The notes under the pieces are model-generated. The model ran no database searches and was not told the DNA's origin. It worked only from the letters and a program-made list of their open reading frames with translations. Made by a program: the position numbers and the translations under genes. Of a DNA stretch of 21,763 nt, positions 11,367 through 20,137 are shown one piece after another. Each line of letters starts with the position of its first letter. The first letter of the stretch is position 1. The stretch covers positions 1-21,763 of the IMG/VR virus record IMGVR_UViG_3300008113_001074; one strand, given 5' to 3'. Source of the DNA: a virus.

Positions 11367-11887
11367 CATTCCCTCCAATGAAACATACTCCAAATAAAAT
11401 ACAAAATAGCCGTAGCGCAAGCAGTACCAACGATAGCAGCAATAATATTCTGAATTAACTGAATCCTCTCAGCCTTCTTCCTAGCGATCTCACGTAACCT
11501 AACCCTAGCTATACGAGCTTCTTCTTCAGCTTCTTCTTTAGCAGCAGCTACGATAGCGTCCCTACGAGCGCACATCTCCTCGTATAGACCAGTTTCTTCT
11601 GAGTTATTGTAGATAAGCATCTCACGTAGTTCGACCTCTAGTCTGTACAGCTTACGTGATGCAAAGGTAGCGTCTAGTGCTTGTTTGGTTGCTTGCGATA
11701 GCGTTATATTCGGATTCTTCTTGGCTACCGTATCAACAACAGCAACAGACTTAATTTCGGCTTGTTTTTCAAAAAACGTAGAGATGTCGTGATAACACTC
11801 TTGTATATCTTTACCTAATGCGATGGCTCTCTTGACTCCAGCTACAGCAGCCTCCGCAGCAGCAAAGGCAACTGCAACTTCAATCAT
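11366..11887 (-). CDS. Coiled-coil protein with C-terminal membrane segment
   Basis: This 173-residue protein has an Ala-rich helical N-terminus, a long charged middle that is likely coiled coil (ELREMLIYNN, then EEAEEEARIARVRLREIARK), and a C-terminal hydrophobic stretch (IIAAIVGTACATAILYFIW, about 148-166). It overlaps the next gene's start by ATGA. This kind of protein recurs near phage lysis genes. It may be a spanin-like or holin-accessory protein, but I cannot name it. Confidence 0.68.
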   Translation of the reverse strand: MIEVAVAFAAAEAAVAGVKRAIALGKDIQECYHDISTFFEKQAEIKSVAVVDTVAKKNPNITLSQATKQALDATFASRKLYRLEVELREMLIYNNSEETGLYEEMCARRDAIVAAAKEEAEEEARIARVRLREIARKKAERIQLIQNIIAAIVGTACATAILYFIWSMFHWRE

Positions 11888-12069
11888 TTTGGTAATTGTC
11901 CGTTAGAACCTAGCCACATTAACAAGAATAAAGCACCAGCACCAACTATCCAGAATATCTTCTTAACAACAGACTTACCAACTTCTTCGTAAATCTTCTT
12001 AAATGCCACCTCAGCAGCACGTTCAGCTATCTTCTCTATTTGCTCGTCAGATAAGTTGATGTCAGACAT
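11884..12069 (-). CDS. Small single-span membrane protein
   Basis: This 61-residue protein has a soluble helix (SDEQIEKIAERAAEVAFKKI) followed by one membrane span (VVKKIFWIVGAGALFLLMWL) and a short tail. The topology fits small holin-like or antiholin proteins in lysis modules. The stop overlaps the next gene's ATG (ATGA). Its membership in a named family is uncertain. Function as lysis regulator is a guess from location and topology. Confidence 0.68.
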   Translation of the reverse strand: MSDINLSDEQIEKIAERAAEVAFKKIYEEVGKSVVKKIFWIVGAGALFLLMWLGSNGQLPK

Positions 12070-12078
12070 GATTTATCT

Positions 12079-12363
12079 CTACTTAGGATATTTATCTTTA
12101 ACAGCCTGAATAGCTGCCTTCCATGCGTCAATTCCACCGTGATATAACAAGTCAAATTGATCTTCAAACGATGGATATTCAGCAGCTCTTAATCTCTGGT
12201 ATTCCGTAGCTGCCAATTCAGCAACTATTGTAGCGTATTGAGGGAACGCAGCAGCTAATTCCTCTGACGTTGGAATGGTCTCAAAATATACCTCATCAGC
12301 AGAAATAAACTGAGGCTCTAGGCAATCCCTAGAATAAAAACCATTATTAGAATATGCTCTCAT
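12079..12363 (-). CDS. Tail-fibre assembly-type small protein
   Basis: This protein has 94 residues. The C-terminal half ([20 protein letters not shown], then AVKDKYPK) matches the short phage tail proteins encoded after fibre genes, which I recall from many phages (DQLDxLxHGG...KYP). It is probably a chaperone or cap component for the fibre. The ATG overlaps the upstream fibre gene stop (ATGA), so the two are expressed together. Function is by context and motif, not experiment. Confidence 0.75.
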   Translation of the reverse strand: MRAYSNNGFYSRDCLEPQFISADEVYFETIPTSEELAAAFPQYATIVAELAATEYQRLRAAEYPSFEDQFDLLYHGGIDAWKAAIQAVKDKYPK

Positions 12364-13358
12364 ACCCAGTTACCTATTGAAAGATTAGAGCCAGATGCGC
12401 CAATTGGATAAATATAGAAAAATGAACCTGCATTATTTCCATATCCAGCAGTACCAGGAGCATTATTAGTTTGCTGTAAAGGAACAAAAGTACCAGCAGC
12501 ATTAATTGATACAGTTCCTCTTAAAATAATTGGCTCATAAACAATGCCAGTATAGTTACCAGTTACCAAAGTAGCTGTTGTTTGATTAATTAATCCAGTA
12601 TTAAAGTTTGACTGTAAAACCTGATTAAAGCCAGATGCGCTACCAAAAGAAGTAACGTAATAAGCAATATTATTAACCGTAGCTGACCCACCAAAAGCAG
12701 TAAAAATTCCATGTCCTGTAGCAGCTCCAGCAGTTCTTGATAGCATATAAACTGCCTCAAACCCATAAACTGTAGACGCAGATACATTCACGCCTTTAGC
12801 CGAATGTATTGCTGTACTTGATACTGTTTGAGATACGCTAACTGTATATGTACCTGCGCCACCAGTACCAGTTCCTAGTGCAGTTATACGTGTTCCTGAC
12901 GTTACGCCAGTTCCGCAAATTACCTGACCTACAGCAAATGTACCAGCTACAGTTCCACCTACAGTTAATGTAGTTGTTGATATTGAAGATGCTGTTGATG
13001 TTCCACCACTAAATACAGGCTGACCAATAGCAGCTAAACTAAGTCCAGTAGGATCATTAGAATTTAATCTATATAATTGTCCTGATGGCATAACTCCACG
13101 CTGTAATGCTACAGGAGTAAAGTAAGGAGCTAATCCATCATACTCAAAAGCACCCGCTATAGGAGTCGTTACAAGCGTACCAGAAGCGAAATCTAACGGA
13201 GCTAAAGTAGAAGTACCTGCTCCTACCAAAGTACCTGCTTCTAGCGTTTTATTAGATACTGACTGAGTATCTGTAGTACCAACGACTGCCCCTGCCGGAT
13301 TACCTATGCCACCAGCAGGAAAAGTTACGCCAGAAGTACCGTCAATAGTAATAGGCAT
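12360..13358 (-). CDS. Tail fibre / tail spike-like structural protein
   Basis: This protein has 332 residues and is rich in Gly, Thr, Ser and Ala. The N-terminus ([18 protein letters not shown]) is a common phage fibre start. A repeat-rich middle has [20 protein letters not shown] and [17 protein letters not shown], a beta-repeat module I have seen in many aquatic phage tail proteins. It probably binds host surface glycans or connects the fibre. The long hydrophilic beta content and lack of catalytic residues argue against an enzyme. It is followed by the small assembly-type protein. Confidence 0.78.
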   Translation of the reverse strand: MPITIDGTSGVTFPAGGIGNPAGAVVGTTDTQSVSNKTLEAGTLVGAGTSTLAPLDFASGTLVTTPIAGAFEYDGLAPYFTPVALQRGVMPSGQLYRLNSNDPTGLSLAAIGQPVFSGGTSTASSISTTTLTVGGTVAGTFAVGQVICGTGVTSGTRITALGTGTGGAGTYTVSVSQTVSSTAIHSAKGVNVSASTVYGFEAVYMLSRTAGAATGHGIFTAFGGSATVNNIAYYVTSFGSASGFNQVLQSNFNTGLINQTTATLVTGNYTGIVYEPIILRGTVSINAAGTFVPLQQTNNAPGTAGYGNNAGSFFYIYPIGASGSNLSIGNWV

Positions 13359-13510
13359 TATTCATCCGCAGGTAATGGAGTGTTGCCAGCCTCAACCCAA
13401 GCCTTAAACTCTGGATAATCTTCTGTGCAAGTTAAACGACATAAACCATCGTCATCTATACGAGCGTAGATTGTTTTTCCTTCAATAACTGAATGAATTT
13501 TATAAATCAT
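13358..13510 (-). CDS. Small tail-fibre-assembly-type protein
   Basis: This 50-residue ORF was found in the gap between two fibre genes. It starts at ATG 13510, overlapping the upstream fibre stop (ATGA), and ends overlapping the next ATG by one base. The C-terminus ([16 protein letters not shown]) is the typical ending of phage fibre-assembly or fibre-cap proteins. The N-terminus has [17 protein letters not shown], a small beta unit. I infer a chaperone for the upstream fibre. Confidence 0.72.
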   Translation of the reverse strand: MIYKIHSVIEGKTIYARIDDDGLCRLTCTEDYPEFKAWVEAGNTPLPADE

Positions 13511-14637
13511 AGTTCAACACTCCATCCAAAATATGCGCTATCACCACTAGCCGATCCAGTTCTTCCAGATATTGTTCCACCAGCAGTTAGTCCTGAAGCT
13601 ACTGTTAAGGCCACTTGACCGGCAAATGTTTGACCTGAAGTAAATAATGGAACAGAAGAACAGTTTGCAGCTGAACTGCCAGCATATCTAATCGCATAGT
13701 TTGCAGCCGTTCCAGACTGCTCTAAAGCTGTAGGTGCAATTCTCATTGTTACTGGAAATGGAACAGTAAGTATTCCGACCGTAGTTGTTGCAGCAAAACC
13801 ATTTAAAGAAACGTTTGCTTCATTTCCTAAAGATGGGCCAACACGATAATAATACCTCTGACACAAAGCTAACTCAGTCCCATAAGGTCTGTAATCAAAG
13901 CTAGTAGCTGTAGTACCCTTCTCTAGTTGTACGCCAGTAATGTAGAACGTAGCACCGTTAGTGCCTACTACTGATGTTGCGCCTGTCGCTGAGAAAAGAT
14001 TACCAGCACCCCATGCTCCAGCAGTCCCAGATACAGTAGCTCCAGTTCCAAGACTAAATACTACTGTTATACCTACACCATTAGTTGTAAGCCATGTTCC
14101 AGACGTATCACCAGTAATAGTAATTGTTTCTTTTTCCCATGTATTAGCAGCAGTAACTGTGTAGGTAAATGGGTAAACTCTATTTTCTGCGCTGTTTTTA
14201 ATAGCACCGCCAAACGTACCTGTTAAAGAACTACGAACCCAAAACGATAAAGTTACCGTTGCAGCATTAGCAGTACCCCAAGCTAAGTCAGCAGCATTTA
14301 AACCTTCTATTCTTTGGGCAATACCAAATGTTTCAGATGATCCTACTGTGTAAGCAGATAAAGATGTAACTCCAAGATAATTAGTAAATCCAACAGGAGG
14401 CGTTACAGATGCCGCATTTTGCTGAACGCTAAATTTTGATGCTTGAGATAAATAACTGTTCCATCTATCAAGTGTATAAGTTGGGTTTGTAGTAGGAGTA
14501 ACACTCGCACCAGCATTACGCTGATCTATTCTCATGTCACCGTTAATAATACGATTCTTAAACAAAGAAGAACTAGGAGAAAATACACTACCGTTAGAAT
14601 CTGTTATTGAGTCTGCGTTTACTGTTCCGTATGGCAT
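13507..14637 (-). CDS. Tail fibre protein with carbohydrate-binding-like C-terminal region
   Basis: This protein has 376 residues. The N-terminus (MPYGTVNADSITDSNG) resembles fibre starts with a short anchor, followed by IINGDMRIDQRNAG (about 29-42), then beta-rich modules (YTLDRW, FWVRSSLTGTFGGAIK, TFYITGVQLEKGTTATSFDY). That INGDMRIDQRN...QLEKG..TSFDYRP pattern is typical of phage receptor-binding tail proteins with a jelly-roll carbohydrate-binding fold. It probably decides host range. The small assembly protein just downstream likely assists its folding. Confidence 0.8.
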   Translation of the reverse strand: MPYGTVNADSITDSNGSVFSPSSSLFKNRIINGDMRIDQRNAGASVTPTTNPTYTLDRWNSYLSQASKFSVQQNAASVTPPVGFTNYLGVTSLSAYTVGSSETFGIAQRIEGLNAADLAWGTANAATVTLSFWVRSSLTGTFGGAIKNSAENRVYPFTYTVTAANTWEKETITITGDTSGTWLTTNGVGITVVFSLGTGATVSGTAGAWGAGNLFSATGATSVVGTNGATFYITGVQLEKGTTATSFDYRPYGTELALCQRYYYRVGPSLGNEANVSLNGFAATTTVGILTVPFPVTMRIAPTALEQSGTAANYAIRYAGSSAANCSSVPLFTSGQTFAGQVALTVASGLTAGGTISGRTGSASGDSAYFGWSVEL

Positions 14638-14638
14638 C

Positions 14639-14797
14639 TTATACTCCCTTGTTTTCTGCTAACTTAGCTTCTTCTGCTAATCTAGCTGCTTCATCATTTA
14701 CTATCTTGGCAGCATCGTAAGCCGCTTGTTCTTCAGCCGTATATTCGACTTGAGTAACTTCACCAGTTTGTACGTTTACAACGATTCTATGTGTCAT
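14639..14797 (-). CDS. Small tail-associated hypothetical protein
   Basis: This 52-residue ORF was found in the gap between the HNH endonuclease and the fibre gene. It starts MTHRIVVNVQTGEVTQVEYT and continues with an Ala/Glu-rich helix (AAKIVNDEAARLAEEAKLAE). The TGEV..VEYTAEEQAAYDAA motif is a familiar style for small proteins beside phage tail genes. It ends two bases before the fibre gene start. The true role is unknown, but it could be a chaperone or linker. Confidence 0.65.
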   Translation of the reverse strand: MTHRIVVNVQTGEVTQVEYTAEEQAAYDAAKIVNDEAARLAEEAKLAENKGV

Positions 14798-14799
14798 GA

Positions 14800-15291
14800 T
14801 TATTTACCTACATAAAAATTAGTATGAATCAAAGGCTTTGCTTTTAAATATGCTTGTGATGCTTCTTCAACAGTAGCAAACTCGCCTAAATGTATTTGTT
14901 TACCTTTATGATTTATTTTTGCCCTAAATTTACTTCCGTAACGGTAAACTCCACGATAACCTAAAGAACCATGTTTTCTAGGTAACACATCATTTTCCAT
15001 ATTTTCTTGCTGTGTTACACAACGCAAATTATCCCATTTATTGTCTAATTTGTTACGGTTTTTATGGTCAATTTTATCTTTAGGCATTTCACCTGTCATA
15101 TACAAGTAAGCCAAACGATGCAAATAATATCTTTTTTGTTCTATGCAAGTTTCTAAATATCCTGCCTTTGTTAAACTTCCTAAAGAATCTCCAACTTTTC
15201 TTGTTGTCCCATGACGATGTTTTGCCAATGTAAATATTCCAGTATCAGGATCATATTTAACAAGTTCTTTAAGTTGTGATTGAGTAATCAT
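14800..15291 (-). CDS. HNH homing endonuclease with AP2 DNA-binding domain
   Basis: This protein has 163 residues. An upstream start at 15327 is in frame but lies inside the tail gene, so I use ATG 15291. It has YYLHRLAYLYM (55-65), IDHKNRNKLDNKWDNLR (74-90) with the His-Asn-His pattern, and a C-terminal AP2 domain, GYRGVYRYGSKFRAKINHKG (111-130) with HLGEFATVEEASQAYLKAK. HNH-AP2 enzymes are mobile, cutting DNA to spread. It begins 1 base after the tail gene stop, with no good ribosome site. It is probably a free-standing homing endonuclease, not an essential phage gene. Confidence 0.88.
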   Translation of the reverse strand: MITQSQLKELVKYDPDTGIFTLAKHRHGTTRKVGDSLGSLTKAGYLETCIEQKRYYLHRLAYLYMTGEMPKDKIDHKNRNKLDNKWDNLRCVTQQENMENDVLPRKHGSLGYRGVYRYGSKFRAKINHKGKQIHLGEFATVEEASQAYLKAKPLIHTNFYVGK

Positions 15292-15292
15292 T

Positions 15293-15934
15293 TTATTCAA
15301 AAAGTATGTTAATTGTTCCAGCGTCAAATGTGTCTGTGCCGTTAACTGTAGTAATGCGTACTCTGTCTAATGCGCCACCAAGAGTAACGCTTCCTGAAGA
15401 TTGACCTACAACAGCAGCATTTGAATAAGTAAAAACACCTGATCCAACATAAGCATTTGAACCTAAAAGACATATAGTATATAAAGAATGTCTAACACTA
15501 GCTGCTGCTCCAGTTTGATCTAAACCGAATCCAGATGTAAATGCTACTCCTGACTGAGTGGGATAAATACCAGCAGTCCCTAAATATCCTGAAGTTGTAA
15601 CGCTACCTGATCCTATTTGAATCTGCATTAAACTTGTGCCGTTTGTACTAACACCACTAAACATTACAGTAATGCGCTTTATTCCTGTAGGCAAAGAAGT
15701 AAAATCAATACTTGTGCCTGACGTAGATGCAATAGCAGTACCAGAACGAATACCGCCTGATACGCCACCTGATGCAGTTATAGTGCCAGTTATAACTACG
15801 TTTCCAGAACCATCCACCGTTACAGCAGTAGCACCTGAACCTGATCCAGTAACAATATTTAACGTACCGCTAGTGTCTGTAGATATTGCAGTACCACCGT
15901 TGGTAGAATTTCCCGCCACGATAGAATTGGCCAT
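15293..15934 (-). CDS. Tail protein, beta-rich structural
   Basis: This 213-residue protein is rich in Ser, Thr, Gly and Val. The N-terminus MANSIVAGNSTNGGTAISTD and the GSGNVVITGTITASGGV repeat are typical of phage tail-fibre N-terminal domains; the rest (FTSLPTGIKRITVMFSGVST and later QIQIGSGSV) is a beta-sandwich-like module frequently found in phage fibre proteins. It is probably a structural part of the tail or receptor-binding complex. It lies between two endonuclease genes, both placed at tail-gene ends. Confidence 0.75.
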   Translation of the reverse strand: MANSIVAGNSTNGGTAISTDTSGTLNIVTGSGSGATAVTVDGSGNVVITGTITASGGVSGGIRSGTAIASTSGTSIDFTSLPTGIKRITVMFSGVSTNGTSLMQIQIGSGSVTTSGYLGTAGIYPTQSGVAFTSGFGLDQTGAAASVRHSLYTICLLGSNAYVGSGVFTYSNAAVVGQSSGSVTLGGALDRVRITTVNGTDTFDAGTINILFE

Positions 15935-15936
15935 TC

Positions 15937-16683
15937 TTAACTCCTATTCTTACAATTATTAAAATGCCATCTAGGCATTGTCGCAGCACCACCAGTTTTA
16001 TTGCAGTGCGGGCAAGTTATTAAATGATACTTTCTTCCCAAATGAGCATTTCTTATCTTATCTTTTGTTTCTTGTGTATGAGGTTTTGCGTTTTTATGAC
16101 TTTCCCTCATCTTTTGTATTGATTCTTCGGTATGCTTAATACCTTTTCTTTTGCTTGGCTTTCCAATCTTAGATAGAATCATTTTTTGTACTGATTCTGG
16201 ACTTGATTTTATTCCTTTATTCCAAGCAGCCTGTCCTTTTTTAAACTGAGTTTTATTCTCAACATTTTTATTAACTTTAGGAACACGTAATTTCTGTATA
16301 TGTTCTTCAGTTAACTTCTTACCTTTGTTCCAAGCAACTTGACCTTTTTTGGCAATACTTATTTTTTCTCTTGTTTCTTTTGCCATAGGGAACTTTAAAT
16401 TCCCACTATCTCCACCTTGCCTAAGATTAAGACAATTCGGATTGTTTTTTATATAGTCTAAAGTTACGTATCTATTCTCAATATCAAGAATGTATTTATG
16501 TTCACCAATTAGCAATATTTCATATTTTAAATTACTTTTGCCATGTTTTTTAACATAACTTCTCCATCTTAGACCGCTTCCCCAATATCCATTTTGGGAA
16601 ACTCCAACGTGCTTACCGACATAATATTTGCCTGACGTTACATCAGTAATTTTATATAAATGAGCAGGTTTAATATGTTCCAT
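15937..16683 (-). CDS. GIY-YIG homing endonuclease with NUMOD3 repeats
   Basis: This protein has 248 residues from ATG 16683; a longer frame starts in the upstream tail gene. A GIY-YIG-like fold is suggested by HLYKITDVTSGKYYVGKHVG (9-28). Several NUMOD3 units follow, such as WNKGKKLTEEHIQKL, WNKGIKSSPESVQKM and RKGIKHTEESIQKM, which contact DNA. A C-terminal zinc ribbon, CPHC (224-227) with His240 and Cys244, completes it. This is the T4 Seg/Mob type of free-standing homing endonuclease. It starts 11 nt after the upstream tail gene stop and has no clear ribosome site, consistent with mobile insertion. Confidence 0.88.
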   Translation of the reverse strand: MEHIKPAHLYKITDVTSGKYYVGKHVGVSQNGYWGSGLRWRSYVKKHGKSNLKYEILLIGEHKYILDIENRYVTLDYIKNNPNCLNLRQGGDSGNLKFPMAKETREKISIAKKGQVAWNKGKKLTEEHIQKLRVPKVNKNVENKTQFKKGQAAWNKGIKSSPESVQKMILSKIGKPSKRKGIKHTEESIQKMRESHKNAKPHTQETKDKIRNAHLGRKYHLITCPHCNKTGGAATMPRWHFNNCKNRS

Positions 16684-16694
16684 AATATTGTTAA

Positions 16695-17246
16695 CTATAC
16701 AACAACCCATCTTGAACCGCTAGGTACTGTTACCGTTACACCAGAAGCCACCGTTATCGGGCCAGCACTCATTCCGTTCTTATTCGTAGTAATCGTGTAG
16801 TTAGCTGATACCGTATTACTGTTCTCAAAGATAGCTCCACCACCACCGTTAGCACCGCCTACTGGAACCCACGCAGAACCATCATACGTCTCAAGTATTG
16901 CTAAAGTTGTATTATATCTTAGCTGACCTGTAGCAGCAGTAGGACGTTGTGCAGTAGTGCCTGTAGGGATTTTTACAGCTCCAGTGCTGTTAATCACAAA
17001 CGCAGTAGGAACATTGATTGTAGTGCCTGTAAAGCCCACTGTGGAGGACGTATCAGTACCTAGTATTAAGTTACCAGCAATCGTATTCGTAGTGCCGCTA
17101 AACGCTACGTTACCAGTAAATGCTGACGTACCAGTTACGGCTAAGTTACCGCCTACCGTAAAGTTGTCACCAGAAGTACCTACCTGCTGATCCTTTAACT
17201 GCGCCATTAATTCACGAATTGCGTTATTGACAAGGCTAGGAGCCAT
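16695..17246 (-). CDS. Tail-fibre-like structural protein, start uncertain
   Basis: This 183-residue ORF begins at ATG 17246, overlapping the upstream gene. The region reads MAPSLVNNAIRELMAQLKDQ and continues beta-rich (VGGNLAVTGTSAF, PTGTTAQRPTAATGQLRYN), ending WVVV. Its conserved N-terminal phage motif normally continues upstream as SSNTDIDGINLAEG, which is present in the same frame just before the ATG but without any ATG, GTG or TTG start. The upstream in-frame stop is at 17326-17328. So the start is either non-canonical (ATT) or the gene was split by a frameshift from the preceding gene. Confidence 0.75.
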   Translation of the reverse strand: MAPSLVNNAIRELMAQLKDQQVGTSGDNFTVGGNLAVTGTSAFTGNVAFSGTTNTIAGNLILGTDTSSTVGFTGTTINVPTAFVINSTGAVKIPTGTTAQRPTAATGQLRYNTTLAILETYDGSAWVPVGGANGGGGAIFENSNTVSANYTITTNKNGMSAGPITVASGVTVTVPSGSRWVVV

Positions 17247-18733
17247 GCCTTCTGCAAGATTAATACCGTCAATATCAGTATTTGAGCTTGCTGTTGCGAA
17301 GTAGCCTCGCCAACCAATCTAGGTGAAGATGCAGCTAACGATGCCAATGCAGTAGGGAATCCACCCAAAGAGTAAGCTCCTAAACTTGTAGGTATCGCTG
17401 TAGCTCTTTGTAGCCCTCTAGGAGTCATCTCACTCAATGCTTGACCTGATAATGCTGGCATGATGTCACGACCACCTGCTTGCGTTAATTGCTCTGCTAA
17501 CTGCTTTCTCTGACCGTAGTTAGTATTAGCGTTATTACGCATTAAAGACTGTAGTTTACGAATACCTGTATCTGCTGAAGCCTTATTACCTAACGATAAA
17601 GCACGTTCAATCTCACGAATTTGCTCAGTCGAGTCAGAGTAATTCTTCATTACTCTTGAATACGTTGGAGCTTGCTTAGAAATCTCAGACTTAATGGAGT
17701 TATATACGTTACCAACAGCAGCACGAGCATTCTTCTGCTCAAAAGGAATACCCTCAAGAACATCACCAACACGCTTCTTTAGCGCATCCATACCTTCAGG
17801 GGTATGATACTCAGCAGGATTCTCACGCTTCCAATCATCCACAACACGACTAACCTCTGCTACGTCATCAGCAGCCTTTTGGTTGATTACTTTGCCTTTA
17901 TAGACAGTACGATTCTGAGCATTAAGCAAAGCCTTATCAATTCCAGCAAAGTCTAATACTGTCTTATCGCCCTTAATATTAACCATGCCAGAACGATATT
18001 CAGCCTGTTTAGCTGCATTCATGTCTGCTAAGTTTTGTTTAGCGACATCCAACACATCACTAACAGGCACTTCACCACGAATATTTTGTTTAAATTCTTG
18101 AGCGGCCTGACCACCTGAACGACCTGCTTTAAACGCCTCTTTAATAGCAGCAGAACCAGCTCCAGTAGATACACCTAATCCTTCTGTAGCTAACTTAGCA
18201 CCGCCTGATACGACCTTACCAGTTCCTTTTACTGCTAACGATAAAGGATCAACAGCAGCAGCTAGTTTTCCTGCCTTTGGCACAACACCACCAACGCCAG
18301 TAAGAGCAGTAGATACGTCAGCCATGAAACCAGCAGGATCGTTAGCAATAGTACGTTTAGCATTTTCTACTCCACCATAGCGGTCAACATACATTTGACC
18401 TACTTTATTTGCAGCCTCACGAGATGCTTTATCCTCGCCTATAGCCTGAACTAATCTCTCAGGCAGGATATTCTGTAATCCACCAGCAGCAACGTCTAAC
18501 ACTGCTTTACCTGTTTGCAATGGACTTGTAACCGCTTGATAAACGCCTTCTGCCAAGTTAGCAAAAGATGATGGTAAGTTTGAAATTGCTTGTGTAGCTA
18601 CATCGCCAGCACTTAATTTAGGAGCTGGTTGCTTCAATATGTTAGTTTGAATAGCCTGAGATATTTGAGCATCGCTCATTGAGTCAGGAAACTCAACCAT
18701 GCCATGACCAGGAATATCAATAATTTTAGGCAT
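17207..18733 (-). CDS. Internal virion / DNA-ejection-like protein, C-terminal end suspect
   Basis: This 508-residue protein begins MPKIIDIPGHGMVEFPDSMS with DAQISQAIQTN, a motif I recall from many phage internal-virion or ejection proteins. The middle is Ala-rich and helical (DVATQAISNLPSSFANLAEG), with segments like KVGQMYVDRYGGVENAKRT. It is likely packaged in the capsid or tail and enters the host with DNA. The last 25-30 residues (ILILTVLILQKAWLLALSIT) look unlike the rest and overlay the start of a tail-fibre motif in another frame, so the true C-terminus may end near LVGEA. The start overlaps the previous stop by one base. Confidence 0.72.
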   Translation of the reverse strand: MPKIIDIPGHGMVEFPDSMSDAQISQAIQTNILKQPAPKLSAGDVATQAISNLPSSFANLAEGVYQAVTSPLQTGKAVLDVAAGGLQNILPERLVQAIGEDKASREAANKVGQMYVDRYGGVENAKRTIANDPAGFMADVSTALTGVGGVVPKAGKLAAAVDPLSLAVKGTGKVVSGGAKLATEGLGVSTGAGSAAIKEAFKAGRSGGQAAQEFKQNIRGEVPVSDVLDVAKQNLADMNAAKQAEYRSGMVNIKGDKTVLDFAGIDKALLNAQNRTVYKGKVINQKAADDVAEVSRVVDDWKRENPAEYHTPEGMDALKKRVGDVLEGIPFEQKNARAAVGNVYNSIKSEISKQAPTYSRVMKNYSDSTEQIREIERALSLGNKASADTGIRKLQSLMRNNANTNYGQRKQLAEQLTQAGGRDIMPALSGQALSEMTPRGLQRATAIPTSLGAYSLGGFPTALASLAASSPRLVGEATSQQQAQILILTVLILQKAWLLALSITQFVN

Positions 18734-20130
18734 TATTCAAGTCCTCCAGTTTGCTGATTATATTTTCTTACCCCACCAGTAGGAGCAGCAGGAGTCTCTT
18801 GTGGAGTACCTTTAGGAACGTCTATTTTGTAATACTTAGAATACTTTTTACCAGTAGGATCATTAGACATTATTTCGTAATTCTGTTGGTGAGACTGAAT
18901 TTTTGCTCTAGCAACTTTATCTAAACTATCCAATAAAGCATTAATCTCAACAGCAGTAAAGTCACGTAAATTACCACCAGATGCACGAGCAATTAAGCCA
19001 CGTTCAAAGTCAGTAATTGTTCCTTGACCCTTCATTGAGTTAGCAGCGTCTAATTCAAGAGCAGCTAACTGCTGCATAGCCTGAGCTGTGCGAGCTAACT
19101 TTTCTTGAGTATTCTTACCAGAGACACCTAAAGCAGCAGCAAATTGATCTACTGAACGAGGAACTCCAGCTTGGAATCCTTCATAAACACCTGCCGATAG
19201 AATTGGACGTAATTTTTGTACTGCATTAATTGTATTAACTGATGATTTAGCTTGGTTAAAAGATGCTCTAGTATCTTCAACGACACCTTTAGCAAACTCT
19301 TTTTCCATCTCTCTACTACCCATATCAATTACGGTAGCACCAGCTCTACGTTTTGCTATCTCTAATTTATCTAGCTTTTCTTGTAATTGCGCTAACTCAT
19401 TAGGGTTTAATTCTTCAATTTGTTTTCCGTTAAACATTGAAGCAGCAACTCTACGAGGTTCATTAGTAAAGTCAGCTCTCTTTCTTACTATTTCTTCTTG
19501 TTTATCTAAAGCCTCAATTTGCTTTAATACAATTTCTTTTTCTTTTCTTGCTGCTTCACCAGCAACTCCGCTTAGACGATCTAAAGTCTGGAATAACTGC
19601 GCTCTTTTATCTAATGGAGCAGTTACAGGTTCAACTTCAATTATTTTACCTTCAGCATCAAATCTAGGTGCTTGTTGCGGCTGCTGTTGAGTATAAGCAC
19701 GAGATATAGCCATGTTCTCGTTAATCCACTTTAATCCTTCTTTAGGATCAGCACGTAGTAACGCTACCAATGAAGGATTCTTAGCTACTTCAGGAGTTTT
19801 CATTACGTTCTCAACTTCTTTACGTAGCGCATCTGCTTGCTGTATCTGTATCTGCTTTTGACGTATGTCTTGAGCATTCATAGCTTGCTTTAGTCCACCT
19901 TCATAAGCACCGCCAGCACTTTCGAATCCACCTGCTGCTGCACCTAATATGTTTTGCAATGCTGAACGTGGTGGACCATACGCACTCATACCTTTAGCTA
20001 AAGCTAAACCTGCACCTAGCAAGCCCTGTATTTGCGCTCTTTTTTGCAGAGCAGCAGTTTCATCAGCACCTAGTAACCCTTGATATGCTTTAGGTAAAGT
20101 TCCGAACGGTGTTAAATCTTCTATTGCCAT
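18733..20130 (-). CDS. Large helical internal virion protein
   Basis: This 465-residue protein is mostly alpha-helical, with Gln/Ala/Glu/Lys-rich segments (QMQ-poor but IQIQQADALRKEVENVM, KEIVLKQIEALDKQEEIVRK). It has no catalytic motifs. Such proteins in phages lie among ejected internal-virion genes, and the neighbours fit this. The start MAIEDLTPFGTLPKAYQGLL has good spacing; its stop overlaps the next ATG. Packaging inside the virion is my inference. Confidence 0.7.
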   Translation of the reverse strand: MAIEDLTPFGTLPKAYQGLLGADETAALQKRAQIQGLLGAGLALAKGMSAYGPPRSALQNILGAAAGGFESAGGAYEGGLKQAMNAQDIRQKQIQIQQADALRKEVENVMKTPEVAKNPSLVALLRADPKEGLKWINENMAISRAYTQQQPQQAPRFDAEGKIIEVEPVTAPLDKRAQLFQTLDRLSGVAGEAARKEKEIVLKQIEALDKQEEIVRKRADFTNEPRRVAASMFNGKQIEELNPNELAQLQEKLDKLEIAKRRAGATVIDMGSREMEKEFAKGVVEDTRASFNQAKSSVNTINAVQKLRPILSAGVYEGFQAGVPRSVDQFAAALGVSGKNTQEKLARTAQAMQQLAALELDAANSMKGQGTITDFERGLIARASGGNLRDFTAVEINALLDSLDKVARAKIQSHQQNYEIMSNDPTGKKYSKYYKIDVPKGTPQETPAAPTGGVRKYNQQTGGLE

Positions 20131-20137
20131 ATATCAC

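Noticed and set aside
12590-12787. Leftward Leu-rich frame inside the tail fibre gene
   Set aside because: It is fully nested in a longer, well-supported structural gene with no start signal.
13961-14164. Rightward Val/Pro-rich frame opposite the fibre gene
   Set aside because: Antisense to repeat-rich Gly/Thr codons, which routinely give open complementary frames; no ribosome site.
15636-17190. Rightward frames at 15636-15962 and 16957-17190
   Set aside because: Both are Pro/Val-rich antisense shadows of Gly/Thr/Ser-rich tail genes.
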